Positions 1 to 8,683 are shown, numbered from the stretch's first letter. The stretch: DNA of 45,146 nucleotides from an uncultured Eubacteriales bacterium (GCA_902778995.1 CACYZW010000032.1:1-45146), one strand, 5' to 3'. Program-made: numbers and translations. Notes: a model not told the origin generated them from the letters alone.

Positions 1-41
1 TTTACCTTCGGAGCCCTGTTGAGGGGGAATGTTGTCATTCC

Positions 42-116
42 CTATGCTGATTTAAATTCGTGACTTTGCTTTTGCAGATTGTGCGGTGTTTCCTTAAGCC
101 AATTCCAAACTTTCAT
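42..116 (-). CDS. possible 24-residue small ORF
   Basis: An ATG at 116 is preceded by GAGGTAAC-type Shine-Dalgarno sequence and, about 30 bases further upstream, by an extended -10-like TGGTATACT. It encodes a 24-residue peptide ending in TAG. It lies downstream of, and on the same strand as, the radical SAM gene, and is followed by a small palindrome (GGGAATG..CATTCCC, 25-42). No family is recognisable. It may be a real small peptide gene or chance; only the initiation signals support it. Confidence 0.22.
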   Translation of the reverse strand: MKVWNWLKETPHNLQKQSHEFKSA

Positions 117-186
117 AGTGTTACCTCGCATTCAAAACTCAGAGTATACCATTGCTGGCGAGCATTTTTCTATATCTAATATCACG

Positions 187-1881
187 TTAGTCTTTTATAT
201 CGTCCTCCATCAGCGCAAAAGCATCATCAAAACTAATTTGGTTTTCTAGCACCTTATTCTTTTTTGAAGATTGTTGAGTTCCTTTCTTCAAAAAATAGTA
301 AGGGATTATCATAGAAAACTTCTTGGGGATAATGGTATTCCTCAACTCAGCGATTGGAAGAGAAACCAAATCCATTAGTTCTTCTTTATCTTCTTTGCTG
401 AGTTCAGAATAAAGTGCCTTCCATGCGTTTGTTTCTCCACTATCTTCATAGTATTTTCTAAACATTATCATGTCGCGAGGCATTGCAAGTATAATTCTGA
501 ATTCTTCTTCATTTTTACCAAATGCTTTATAGAAGAAATCTGAACCTGCTGCTACAACACCTTTGGTAACATGGAGTATGGCAGAAATTGCCTGAAGAGA
601 TTTTCTTTTCCATTCTTTTCCCACATACAGCCTGTCAGTCCTATAGATAGGGGCAAATCGCATGGGAAATGAGAATATTGTTATGCCAAGTTCTTGATTT
701 AATTCAATATTGATTTCCAAACGCCTGTAAAGATCTTCTGGTTTATCATTGAAGTTAAAAAGAATATAATTTGATAGTTCAGTAACACCATGCTCAAATG
801 CGAGGTGGACAGCATCTCTATACACTTTTTCATAAGCAATATCGTCAAACGCAATTCGCAATGGGCGAATTGCCAGTCGTGCTAACTGTGCCATTGTTTG
901 GTTGTTTATTTTACGACCATCAACACCTTGATTGAAGTCAATATATCTATTACTTGACGCTTTACTTTTATACTTGTCGATAATTGGCCTTAATGCCTCT
1001 TCATTGTCAAGCATATATTGTGCATAGTCTTCAACGCCTTCTGAATCAATTACAATTTGCAGAAAGGTGTCTAATAAATCTTTTGACTTGATTCTTTTTT
1101 TGAATCCAGACAAGTATTTTTGTAGTCTGACATCCAAGAAGCTGGCTCTATCGCCATTGTGATACCTCATTAAGACAATATCAAAATCGCTTGGTTTTAC
1201 AAATTTCGCACCACGATAGAAACCCGCTTCACATAGCGAATCCACGATTTCAGTCAGGTTTGGGGCATTTAGAATATTATTATCCAACATCAAAAGGTTT
1301 TGCTTTGGCCCAAACCTCCTATCAATTTCATGAATCTGTTCTACGATATTATTTGTTACAATGAATTCTGGTTCCAGTATAGGGACAGCACAGAACTTAC
1401 AATGGTTAGGACATCCTCTTGATGTATATGCAAAGTAATTATCTCCCGCAGGATACTTGTATGATACTTGCTCTAAAATATCATAATCCAAAGGTAGCGT
1501 ATCAATATTGATATCATTATCATCTCCAACCACAGACGTGTCTGTAAATAAGCCAATAAGAATATTCCTGTCTTCTAACCCTGTGGCCTCCTTAACCTTA
1601 TCAGGCATAAGTGAAGACATGATACCACCAACATAAATATCGTTGATGTCATCAACTAACAGCTTATAGTAATTTATAGTTTCAACTGTAATATCAAAAT
1701 CAAAGGTAAATAGCGTGGTGACATATATGCGGTCCCACGCCAATCCTTCTTTTGTTCTATCTATTCCCTTTACAAAGGTAACCTCATCCCCCATCATTTT
1801 ATGGTATTGGCTAATTTTCATCAATCCCATAGGAGGATATTTATTCTTGTAAGCTGGCTCTACAAGTAAAATACGTCTCAT
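187..1881 (-). CDS. radical SAM protein of a putative defence operon
   Basis: A 564-residue protein. The sequence GCPNHCKFCAVP supplies the CxxxCxxC triad (C157, C161, C164) that binds the 4Fe-4S cluster and S-adenosylmethionine in the radical SAM superfamily. The first ~150 residues resemble the Rossmann-like, cobalamin-binding-type leader found in many radical SAM enzymes (ILLVEPAYKNKYPPMGL), but the canonical DxHxxG B12 motif is not evident. The C-terminal half has the barrel-like segments FNQGVDGR and LFNFNDKPEDLYRR. Substrate unknown. Its start overlaps the stop of the Hsp90-like gene by 4 nt, so it is translationally coupled as the last gene of xre-nurA-herA-hsp90-rSAM. It could modify a protein, a nucleotide or DNA; the neighbours suggest a nucleic-acid-related role. 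The codon composition is AT-rich compared with the core. Confidence 0.85.
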   Translation of the reverse strand: MRRILLVEPAYKNKYPPMGLMKISQYHKMMGDEVTFVKGIDRTKEGLAWDRIYVTTLFTFDFDITVETINYYKLLVDDINDIYVGGIMSSLMPDKVKEATGLEDRNILIGLFTDTSVVGDDNDINIDTLPLDYDILEQVSYKYPAGDNYFAYTSRGCPNHCKFCAVPILEPEFIVTNNIVEQIHEIDRRFGPKQNLLMLDNNILNAPNLTEIVDSLCEAGFYRGAKFVKPSDFDIVLMRYHNGDRASFLDVRLQKYLSGFKKRIKSKDLLDTFLQIVIDSEGVEDYAQYMLDNEEALRPIIDKYKSKASSNRYIDFNQGVDGRKINNQTMAQLARLAIRPLRIAFDDIAYEKVYRDAVHLAFEHGVTELSNYILFNFNDKPEDLYRRLEINIELNQELGITIFSFPMRFAPIYRTDRLYVGKEWKRKSLQAISAILHVTKGVVAAGSDFFYKAFGKNEEEFRIILAMPRDMIMFRKYYEDSGETNAWKALYSELSKEDKEELMDLVSLPIAELRNTIIPKKFSMIIPYYFLKKGTQQSSKKNKVLENQISFDDAFALMEDDIKD

Positions 1882-3470
1882 TTTTTCTTCGCTCTCAACT
1901 CTTGGATTATTGCGGCTCTTAGTTTCTCTGCTGTCTCATGTTCTTCAGCAAAGAAAGAATCAACTACCTCAATAATCCGCTGGTATAATTTCCTTTCATC
2001 TCGACTATAACTTGAAGGCAAATCTCCCTTTGTTGCATAATCAGCCTTTACGATTTTCGTTGATATATTAACTGCGTCCTGTGTAGCCTTTTTCGTTTTA
2101 TCCAACACATCTTGGGCTTTTTCCTTGCGTTCCGCTTCCAGAACACCACTCTCTATAGCTTTGCGAAGCGTAGCTTCATCGCGTTTGATTTGCTTCTGGA
2201 CCTTTTCCAGTTCATTTTTCAGTTCTTCTTTCTTCTGCTCTGAAGAAATAGCGCCATTGTCAATTCGTTCCTCTATGTCCCGCTGGCGAGCAATTCCTTC
2301 TTCAATTCTTCGCATGGCAGAAGAAGCATTTGATGTTCCCCTGCGATATTTTCTGTTGATTTCTCCCGCCCACTGAGACAAATATTGTCTCATTTCTGCC
2401 AGTGCTGCATTAGGTTCAAAATCATCCCGCTGTGAGTTTGGGATGATATTTTCATCTAACACATGTATCTCGCCTGCAAACATCTTATTTGCGGTATAAC
2501 CTTCAGAGGGAAAGTAGCTATCAAAAGTCTGTGCATCGCCTATTAGAATATTGTTTTTCCGCAGACGAATTCCACGCAAATTCTCATCCTTTATCTGGCC
2601 TGAAAAATCTGTAATCGCAAGCCACCCTATATACATGGGCCTTCCATCAGAGTATTCCTGATAGAGTAGTTCTACTTCCTTTATATATTCGTTCTCCTTC
2701 TTTCGCCGCAAACCTACAGAAGTATCAAGGCGGCGCGTATACAGTTTATAAACTGGCATTCTTCTTTTGCCAAAGAATATCTTGTATGTTGATATCTGTT
2801 GTTCCTTTTCAGCGAAAAAATCCTTTATCCTTTTTGCCTGTCTAAACTTCTGGGCATCAAAATCAACAGGAGCGACAATTGAAAGATATTGCTTTATCTC
2901 ATTTTCGTCAATTAGGACTTCTGCTCCCTCAATAATACCCTTCATTACAACTTCAAAATAGTGTGTTCTGCTGTCTTCTACAGTTCTTTGTTCAATCGTT
3001 GTTATTGCCTCGATGACACCAACAATGTCTGGAATTTCATTGTTGCTGGGAGAAACCAGTTCACGCATTCTCTTACAATCCCAGCGCATAACTGATTCAA
3101 CTGCTTCATTTGCAGCCTTTGAAATAAAATACAGGTTATCACAATAAGCTAAGCCTCCAAGTCTACCTATGCCACGAAAACCCCTGTCTTCAGCATAATC
3201 CTTGGATGAGTTGCCAATATCTGACAAAGTGTTCCATACTTTTTCTACAGCAATACCTGTTCCATTGTCACGAATCCTGATTTCCCTTTTTTCTGGGGTA
3301 ATCGTGATATGGATTTCCGCATCATCTTTACTGATAAGACCATCCCGCATTGCATGATCAATGGAATCTGTGGCATTCTGAATATACTCGCGGTAAATTG
3401 CACGCGGGTCAGCATACATGCCAGTTGAAAGAGATTCCAATGTGAACTTTCCAATGACAATATCGCTCAC
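1878..3470 (-). CDS. Hsp90-like (GHKL) ATPase
   Basis: A 530-residue protein with the N-terminal ATP-lid fold of the GHKL family: REYIQNATDSID supplies the catalytic Glu28 and Mg-binding Asn32, DNGTGI at 68-73 is the DxGxG motif, and GFRGIGR at 97-103 is the lid motif. Residues ~385-470 are highly charged and probably coiled coil. The size and absence of an Hsp90 client domain separate it from HtpG; similar stand-alone GHKL ATPases occur in bacterial defence loci. It overlaps both neighbours by 4 nt, so stoichiometric expression with the HerA-like and radical SAM proteins is likely. Inference: it is an ATP-driven conformational switch or clamp that senses or scaffolds the HerA/NurA nuclease machine. 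Confidence 0.85.
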   Translation of the reverse strand: MSDIVIGKFTLESLSTGMYADPRAIYREYIQNATDSIDHAMRDGLISKDDAEIHITITPEKREIRIRDNGTGIAVEKVWNTLSDIGNSSKDYAEDRGFRGIGRLGGLAYCDNLYFISKAANEAVESVMRWDCKRMRELVSPSNNEIPDIVGVIEAITTIEQRTVEDSRTHYFEVVMKGIIEGAEVLIDENEIKQYLSIVAPVDFDAQKFRQAKRIKDFFAEKEQQISTYKIFFGKRRMPVYKLYTRRLDTSVGLRRKKENEYIKEVELLYQEYSDGRPMYIGWLAITDFSGQIKDENLRGIRLRKNNILIGDAQTFDSYFPSEGYTANKMFAGEIHVLDENIIPNSQRDDFEPNAALAEMRQYLSQWAGEINRKYRRGTSNASSAMRRIEEGIARQRDIEERIDNGAISSEQKKEELKNELEKVQKQIKRDEATLRKAIESGVLEAERKEKAQDVLDKTKKATQDAVNISTKIVKADYATKGDLPSSYSRDERKLYQRIIEVVDSFFAEEHETAEKLRAAIIQELRAKKK

Positions 3471-5134
3471 TTCTTACTTCCTCCCTGATGGTAAGATGGG
3501 AATGGGAATGTTACCTTTAGCAATGTCTTAAACACTGGATGATGAATAATCAAATCACCTTTGCGCAATCGCGTCATCATGTTTGCATACACATTGGGAA
3601 TAAACTTATAATCTGGACGCGATACCTCTATTGCGTTTGTACGTCCATATATATTTGTTCCACAATTCCCTTTTATTCTTTCATGAACAGCACTTCTAAA
3701 CTGTTCTGCTGAAAAGAGAATAACGCCTTCAGAGCGTCCCCTCTCAGTTATATCAAGAAGGTTGGAAAGCAAGGGTGAGTTTTTATTTGAGGTTGTTGGT
3801 GCGTATTTGTTCAATTCATCTACGAACACAATTACCTTTTGCGGGATTTCACGCTTTGTGGTTCTTGCATTTTCATCATAATCACCATGCTTCAAACCAT
3901 ACACAGACTGAATAACATCGCCAAACACCAAACACTGTAGTTGTTCATTCAATCCAGCGATGTCAACAACAAAGACTTGGCCGCCCTCTATGTTATTGAT
4001 AGCATCAGAAATATGGGTCTGATGGCGTTCTTTAGACCCTGACAAAGAATTCTGAAAAATCCTGTCATTTACAGAATTATTGATTAAACGACTGAAACGA
4101 CGCCAAGACTGTACTTGGATTTCCTTATTATCTGTTTTTCCAGTCTTATTCACATATTGACGTAATTTGTCTTTGAAATCATCCCAACTTTCAACATCTT
4201 TGAATTCAGAAGACGTTTCAATATAATTAAGAATAGATTCAATGGTCCAGTTAGGGTCATCGACATTGGAAAAAAGCATGGATAGCTTGCTGACATCATG
4301 TTCAAAAGTATAAACATAATTGTCAGCTAATCCTTCTGAAAACTGTTCTGTAATATCGTCATCAGGGATTGCAGAATTGGCATATTGTTTTTCTTTCCTG
4401 CCACTATAAGGATAGAAATAATGTACCGCTTCAAAAGGAGCGCAGGGAACGTTTAATGATTCCCACTCTTCCTTCTGTGCTTCTGTGATATACTGGTTGG
4501 GACGATGGAGATGTAACAAGTCATCGCCCTTAACATTCATTATTATAATTGCCACATCGCCCTTCAATTTGTGCTGAATCGCTTTAAGCAAAAACATGAT
4601 ATAACTTGTTTTTGTGGCAAGACCAGATATACCAGATACATTTGCGTGTGCGCCTTCAGGTCCTACAATGAAATCACCATTGAACATGATAGGAACAGTT
4701 ACGTCATTTGATGCTTTCATTAGACCTGCGGGAATTGCTGACTCTTCTGGTATGGCATCAAGGCCAAGAGCGACCTTTATATCATCCTCATTGGTTGTAT
4801 AAACAGCAGCACCATCAGGAAGAGGCATGAAGTTTTCTTTTGTATTATGAATCACTGAACATTTGGCGTAAGACAACCCCAGCTTCTTTGTCATGGGTTT
4901 CGCTTCTGCATCGCCAAAATCAGATGAAACATAATTACTGATGTGACTTGGACTATCAGTAATATGAAGAATGTCCTGTACAACGCCATAGGTTTCAGAA
5001 TCATCTATGGCGTTATGGACGCGAACGATATCGAAAGGGCTAAGAATAGTGCTATCTGTCAGCCAGAAAGAGAAATCATCACATGTAGATGGGTTTTTCT
5101 CTGTCGCAGATACTTTGCCAATAATCTTGTTCAT
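3467..5134 (-). CDS. HerA/FtsK-like hexameric ATPase (DUF87-type)
   Basis: A 555-residue P-loop ATPase. An N-terminal beta-barrel-like region (residues 1-60; HerA HAS-type, inferred) is followed by a Walker A variant GISGLATKTS (168-177), where the usual GxxGxGKS is replaced by an ATKTS ending, and a clear Walker B IVFVDEL (435-441, D439/E440). The segment ERGRSEGVILFSAEQF resembles the region after Walker B in HerA/FtsK pumps. HerA proteins are DNA-translocating hexamers that work with NurA nucleases, and a NurA-like gene lies 11 nt upstream. The stop overlaps the Hsp90-like gene. The long region between the Walker motifs (180-430) is larger than in archaeal HerA and may hold a partner-binding insert. 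The family is fairly certain, the biological substrate is not. Confidence 0.87.
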   Translation of the reverse strand: MNKIIGKVSATEKNPSTCDDFSFWLTDSTILSPFDIVRVHNAIDDSETYGVVQDILHITDSPSHISNYVSSDFGDAEAKPMTKKLGLSYAKCSVIHNTKENFMPLPDGAAVYTTNEDDIKVALGLDAIPEESAIPAGLMKASNDVTVPIMFNGDFIVGPEGAHANVSGISGLATKTSYIMFLLKAIQHKLKGDVAIIIMNVKGDDLLHLHRPNQYITEAQKEEWESLNVPCAPFEAVHYFYPYSGRKEKQYANSAIPDDDITEQFSEGLADNYVYTFEHDVSKLSMLFSNVDDPNWTIESILNYIETSSEFKDVESWDDFKDKLRQYVNKTGKTDNKEIQVQSWRRFSRLINNSVNDRIFQNSLSGSKERHQTHISDAINNIEGGQVFVVDIAGLNEQLQCLVFGDVIQSVYGLKHGDYDENARTTKREIPQKVIVFVDELNKYAPTTSNKNSPLLSNLLDITERGRSEGVILFSAEQFRSAVHERIKGNCGTNIYGRTNAIEVSRPDYKFIPNVYANMMTRLRKGDLIIHHPVFKTLLKVTFPFPSYHQGGSKK

Positions 5135-5145
5135 GATGAATCCCC

Positions 5146-6264
5146 CTAAAAATTCTTCTTAAACTGATTGATAAAAGCCAAATCACCCATAAAGGACGAT
5201 TTTACCATTGTCTCTGTCAGATAGACAGGGTAAAGGTGTGCAGCCCATCGTTCATCCTTACCATGACAGGTTGGAGTGCATTCTTCAAGCAGAGAGCAGG
5301 AAATGTTATCAATCACATCGCTCTCAAATCCGCTTTCAAACTCTTCTTCCCTTGCCATCTTCTCAACTTTGATAATGCCTTGAAGTGGACTGTTGACATG
5401 CGGCTTGGGTCGAATTCGTAAATACCAACATCCAAACACTCGTCCGCGACTGTTTTTTTTATAGAATACTGGCGTTCTCTCAGCATAATCAAGGTTCAAC
5501 AATTGCGATCCTATTTGCTGACCACCCCTTGTTCTTTCAGAAATTGGGAGCATGGGATCAAAAGATTTAGATACACCCACAACATTGTAGAACAAATCTG
5601 CAAAATCCTTCTTCCCTGTATCTTCTTTCAAAAACTGAAGTGGTCCATCCACTATCAGCATTCTATCTGTATCAAGATCGTTTGATCTAACCATCTGGCT
5701 TAGAATGCCAATCTCCATCTCGTGCATTATGCTGTTTGCCTTTGCTATGGCAGCATTCGTTGGCGCAAGGTCCTTCTGGCGATCATATTTATAGGCAATG
5801 ACATCCAGCTGCAAACTTTTTGCCATCGCTGTTTTTAGGATTCGCATACGAAATTCTTCAAAATCATCGTCGTTTATGCGGCTTGTAACCAAAAGCAAAT
5901 TCTTTTGATCAAGGATGTGTTTATGTACTTTCTTGTCATCGCCTCTATATCCACAACCAGCGCGAACCTGTGCAACAACGACAGGAAAAATCTTTGAGTT
6001 CTGTAAGACAATATCACCTATTTTGTAGGTTCGTCTTGACCCATCCATAAAAAAGCAGAAGTTGGACATTCCTTCCCGCACAAAGGACAGCTTTCTCTTC
6101 TGCTTGGTGGTTATACTCTCAAAGGGTGTCCCCATTTCATATTGATCAGGATTATCCTCATCCATGTCTTGATAAGGTTCCTGATAATAATGATCAAGGT
6201 CAAGACTCTCATTTTGATAAAGAGGAATCTTTACCTTTGCGAACATATCCTTCAGAGTGCTCAT
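5146..6264 (-). CDS. NurA-like nuclease
   Basis: A 372-residue protein with NurA-domain hallmarks: FFMDGSRR (D74), a second acidic site LIVDGPLQF (D206), a lysine in VGVSKSFDP (K233), and a C-terminal LYPVYLTETMVKSSF strand. NurA is a Mn-dependent 5'-3' exo/endonuclease acting with HerA in DNA end processing. The ATG at 6264 is chosen because GAGGGGAAA lies just upstream; an upstream in-frame extension to 6387 would overlap the xre gene in another frame and lacks a ribosome binding site. The first ~60 residues, acidic and Tyr-rich, are not typical of archaeal NurA. It is the first nuclease gene of the operon, 34 nt after xre. In bacteria nurA-herA pairs are often found in defence or mobile contexts, which fits the AT-rich surroundings. 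Confidence 0.8.
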   Translation of the reverse strand: MSTLKDMFAKVKIPLYQNESLDLDHYYQEPYQDMDEDNPDQYEMGTPFESITTKQKRKLSFVREGMSNFCFFMDGSRRTYKIGDIVLQNSKIFPVVVAQVRAGCGYRGDDKKVHKHILDQKNLLLVTSRINDDDFEEFRMRILKTAMAKSLQLDVIAYKYDRQKDLAPTNAAIAKANSIMHEMEIGILSQMVRSNDLDTDRMLIVDGPLQFLKEDTGKKDFADLFYNVVGVSKSFDPMLPISERTRGGQQIGSQLLNLDYAERTPVFYKKNSRGRVFGCWYLRIRPKPHVNSPLQGIIKVEKMAREEEFESGFESDVIDNISCSLLEECTPTCHGKDERWAAHLYPVYLTETMVKSSFMGDLAFINQFKKNF

Positions 6265-6298
6265 TTTCTTTTCCCCTCTTTTGTGGCATAACTCAGCA

Positions 6299-6502
6299 TC
6301 AGGAATTGACATGCTCCATGATGTCCCCATAATCCGCTTTGAGCACATCACAGATTCTATCAAGGATGGGCAAGGCGACAACCTCATCCCTTCGCAGCTT
6401 TGTCATAGTGTTGGGAGCGATTGCCGCCGCCCTGCGAAGGTCTGCCGCGCTCATCTTCTTGTCTATCAATAGTTTCCAGAGCTTGTTATAACTGACTGCC
6501 AT
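6299..6502 (-). CDS. Xre/Cro-type HTH regulator (67 aa)
   Basis: A 67-residue single-domain helix-turn-helix protein (MSAADLRRAAAIAPNTMTKL..ILDRICDVLKADYGDIM), of the short Cro/YozG type. A Shine-Dalgarno GGAGG precedes the start by about 8 nt. It is the promoter-proximal gene of the nuclease/ATPase operon and is the obvious candidate autoregulator, controlling the promoter at 6527-6555. Short Xre genes commonly lead defence operons that are toxic when over-expressed. No ligand-binding or protease domain is present, so release from DNA would have to be by titration or by a partner. Confidence 0.85.
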   Translation of the reverse strand: MAVSYNKLWKLLIDKKMSAADLRRAAAIAPNTMTKLRRDEVVALPILDRICDVLKADYGDIMEHVNS

Positions 6503-6526
6503 CTTGTACCTCCATTATTCTGTCTA

Positions 6527-6555
6527 ATTATAGCACGTTTCTTTAACAAACGCAA
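6527..6555 (-). promoter_or_regulatory. sigma-A promoter of the xre-nurA-herA-hsp90-rSAM operon
   Basis: Read on the minus strand: TTGCGT (6555-6550), a 17-bp spacer, then TATAAT (6532-6527), about 25 bp before the xre start. It is flanked by two direct copies of ATTATTCT (plus-strand 6514-6521 and 6559-6566), 45 bp apart, which bracket the promoter and are candidate Xre operators. Confidence 0.75.
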
Positions 6556-6744
6556 CTTATTATTCTCAAGATATTGGGAATTGCTCGCAAATAACGTACC
6601 TAGTCATAAAGCAGTGAGTTTATTTTATCTAACATACTTAAGATCAATAAATTTCTCAGAGTGTAGTCAAATCTATTTTTCGTTTCAGAAGAAAAAACCT
6701 GAATCCCATTCTAATCCAACCACCTATCCGATGGAGGTGAGTGA

Positions 6745-6996
6745 ATGAAACAGTATAACACATTCGCAGAAACAGAAGCCTTGCTTCTAACCGCAATCAA
6801 CATGAAGGGTAACACCGTCAAGGACATAGGAGCCGCAACTGGAATAAAGGCCGATACGCTCTACAAATGGAAAACCACCGAAGCGCATCTATCTCCCGCA
6901 AAGGCAGATGCCCTTCTTTTATACTTCATCCAAAACGAACCCCAGCGGCTTGAACTCGCAGAAACCGTTCTCGCTGCTAAGAATAATACTTTATAA
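6745..6996 (+). CDS. small HTH-like protein (83 aa)
   Basis: An 83-residue protein with a good ribosome binding site (GATGGAGGTGAGTG). The central part (GNTVKDIGAATGIKADTLYKWKTTEAHLSPAKADALLLYF) looks like a helix-turn-helix of the phage or plasmid excisionase/repressor sort, with the recognition helix around TLYKWK. It is divergent from the nuclease operon. It probably co-transcribes with the 96-residue gene that follows 59 nt later. It could be a second regulator of the island; no enzyme domain is seen. Confidence 0.6.
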   Translation: MKQYNTFAETEALLLTAINMKGNTVKDIGAATGIKADTLYKWKTTEAHLSPAKADALLLYFIQNEPQRLELAETVLAAKNNTL

Positions 6997-7055
6997 TAAT
7001 ATTATACTACTTCCATCCTTTCCTTTGATGGGAGGTATCTATAGGAGGAATAAAA

Positions 7056-7346
7056 ATGTCTACTTTTGACGCTTTTAAACAATATCAATCCGAACAGGCG
7101 CGTATCAGGCAGAAGATACGCGATGAAGAAAACCCTTTCCATGCTGCCCACATCCAGGAATTCAATGAAATGATGGACGAAAAGATACGAACGCAGGTTC
7201 CCATGCTGATCCAGCAATATAACGAAAGGCAGAAAGTCAATGTTGACGCCTATTTCAACGGCAAGCCCGCCACAGACGCAAACATCGTCAAAGGAGTGCG
7301 GGATATGGTTGCGAAGGCACTCAAAAGCATTGGAAAACGGAGATAG
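7056..7346 (+). CDS. hypothetical protein (96 aa), helical and charged
   Basis: A 96-residue soluble protein behind a strong Shine-Dalgarno (TAGGAGGAATAAAA). It is rich in Gln, Glu and Lys (QYQSEQARIRQKIRDEENPF..), predicted mostly helical, with no membrane segment or signal peptide. The tail VRDMVAKALKSIGKRR is basic. The family is not recognised; the size and composition resemble small proteins of prophages and integrative elements. It lies between the HTH gene and the WYL regulator. Confidence 0.6.
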   Translation: MSTFDAFKQYQSEQARIRQKIRDEENPFHAAHIQEFNEMMDEKIRTQVPMLIQQYNERQKVNVDAYFNGKPATDANIVKGVRDMVAKALKSIGKRR

Positions 7347-7355
7347 TTCCAGTAA

Positions 7356-7442
7356 AGTTGATGATTGTTCTTCCAGAATTGTAAGAAGTTGTGGTATAAT
7401 CATATCAAGTTGTTTGAAGTTGCAGAGAGTTGTAGGGGGTTA
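7356..7442 (+). promoter_or_regulatory. WYL gene promoter with helically phased AGTTG repeats
   Basis: An extended -10 element TGGTATAAT (TATAAT at 7395-7400) lies 47 bp before the WYL start; no good -35 is seen. The pentamer AGTTG recurs at 7356, 7387, 7408, 7418 and 7428, with AATTG at 7377. Spacings of 21, 10, 21, 10 and 10 bp place all copies on the same DNA face on both sides of the -10. This looks like a cooperative operator, most simply for the WYL protein itself. Confidence 0.6.
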
Positions 7443-7446
7443 CAGC

Positions 7447-8457
7447 ATGTCCAAGAGGCAAAATCAAAAGTTGAAGCTTTTTTATCTGAAGCAGATTCTG
7501 GAGGAATACACCGATGCAGACCATGGAATTACCATGAATCGTATTCAGGAACTTCTGGGTATGCGCGGCGTCGTGGCAGAGCGCAAGAGCATCTATGACG
7601 ATATTGATACCCTCATCAACGATTTTGAAATGGACATCCAGAAACCTTCTGGCCGCGATTTCACCTACAGACTGAACTCCCGAGACTTTGATATCGCAGA
7701 ATTGAAGTTGATTATCGACAGCGTACAGTCTTCCAAATTCCTTTCCGTGAAGAGCTCGCGGGAAATCATCAGGAAGATGGAAAAGCTTTGCAGCAAGCAT
7801 GAGGCATCCCAGCTTCATCGCAAGATCATACTGACAAACCGCGTGAAAAACGAGGAAGACCTGATCAGCAACAACGTTGGGAATATCAATGCCGCCATGG
7901 ACAGCGGCGAACAGATCAGCTTCAAGTATTTCGACTACAACATCCAGAAGCGAAAGACCTATCGAAAGAAAGGCCAATTGTATACAGTCAGCCCCTATGC
8001 GTTGGTATATTCTGATGAAAACTACTATATGCTTGCTTATGCCGAAGAGCATGGTGAAGTGCGGCCGTATCGCGTGGACCGCATGGAAGGCGTGAAAGTG
8101 CTCGCTGGTGTCGTGCGGCAAGGAAAGGAAGTCTTTGACAAAATCGACCTTGCCCAATACCAGAAGTATACCTTCTCCATGTTTGGCGGCAAGGTGGAGC
8201 CTGTGACAATGGTCTTCCAGAACCGCATGATGAATGCTGTTATTGATAGGTTTGGCCGCGATATCATGGTGATGAAGGAGGATGACAACCACTTCCGCAT
8301 TACCGTGAATGTCGCCGTTTCCAACCAGTTTTACGGATGGGTGTTTGGACTTGGAAATATGGTTAGGATTGTTGGTCCTGAGCATGTGGAGCAGGGGATG
8401 AAGGATCTTCTGGAGAGCGTGCATGGGAGGTATGATGATAAAAAAACAGAAGCCTGA
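7447..8457 (+). CDS. WYL-domain transcriptional regulator
   Basis: A 336-residue protein. An N-terminal winged HTH (residues ~5-70, ITMNRIQELLG..SIYDDIDTL) is followed by a WYL domain around ISFKYFDYN..SPYALVYSDENYYMLAY and RPYRVDRMEGV, and a C-terminal WCX-type extension ending near 330. WYL regulators sense nucleic-acid or nucleotide ligands and frequently control defence islands (BrxR/CapW type), although many Clostridia also have housekeeping members. The start at 7447 is chosen for homology and because upstream sequence holds the promoter; an in-frame opening further 5' overlaps the preceding gene. The GC content is intermediate between island and core. Confidence 0.88.
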   Translation: MSKRQNQKLKLFYLKQILEEYTDADHGITMNRIQELLGMRGVVAERKSIYDDIDTLINDFEMDIQKPSGRDFTYRLNSRDFDIAELKLIIDSVQSSKFLSVKSSREIIRKMEKLCSKHEASQLHRKIILTNRVKNEEDLISNNVGNINAAMDSGEQISFKYFDYNIQKRKTYRKKGQLYTVSPYALVYSDENYYMLAYAEEHGEVRPYRVDRMEGVKVLAGVVRQGKEVFDKIDLAQYQKYTFSMFGGKVEPVTMVFQNRMMNAVIDRFGRDIMVMKEDDNHFRITVNVAVSNQFYGWVFGLGNMVRIVGPEHVEQGMKDLLESVHGRYDDKKTEA

Positions 8458-8527
8458 GCAGCCCTTTCAACCGCACAGACTCAGTATTATATTCCATGGC
8501 TTTCAAATCTTAATTGTGTAAAATAGA

Positions 8528-8640
<113 letters not shown>

Positions 8641-8646
8641 CTCCTC

Positions 8647-8683
8647 AAAATCGTGCATTTCGTACAGAGATGCACGATTTTTC
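8647..8683 (+). terminator. rho-independent terminator after the tRNA-like gene
   Basis: A perfect 12-bp stem AAAATCGTGCAT / ATGCACGATTTT with an 11-nt loop, ending in a T run. It directly follows the tRNA-like gene by 6 nt, so the unit looks transcribed. Confidence 0.85.

Noticed and set aside
5146-6387. Longer NurA-like protein starting at 6387
   Set aside because: The extra 41 residues overlap the xre gene in another frame and have no ribosome binding site; the ATG at 6264 has a good one.
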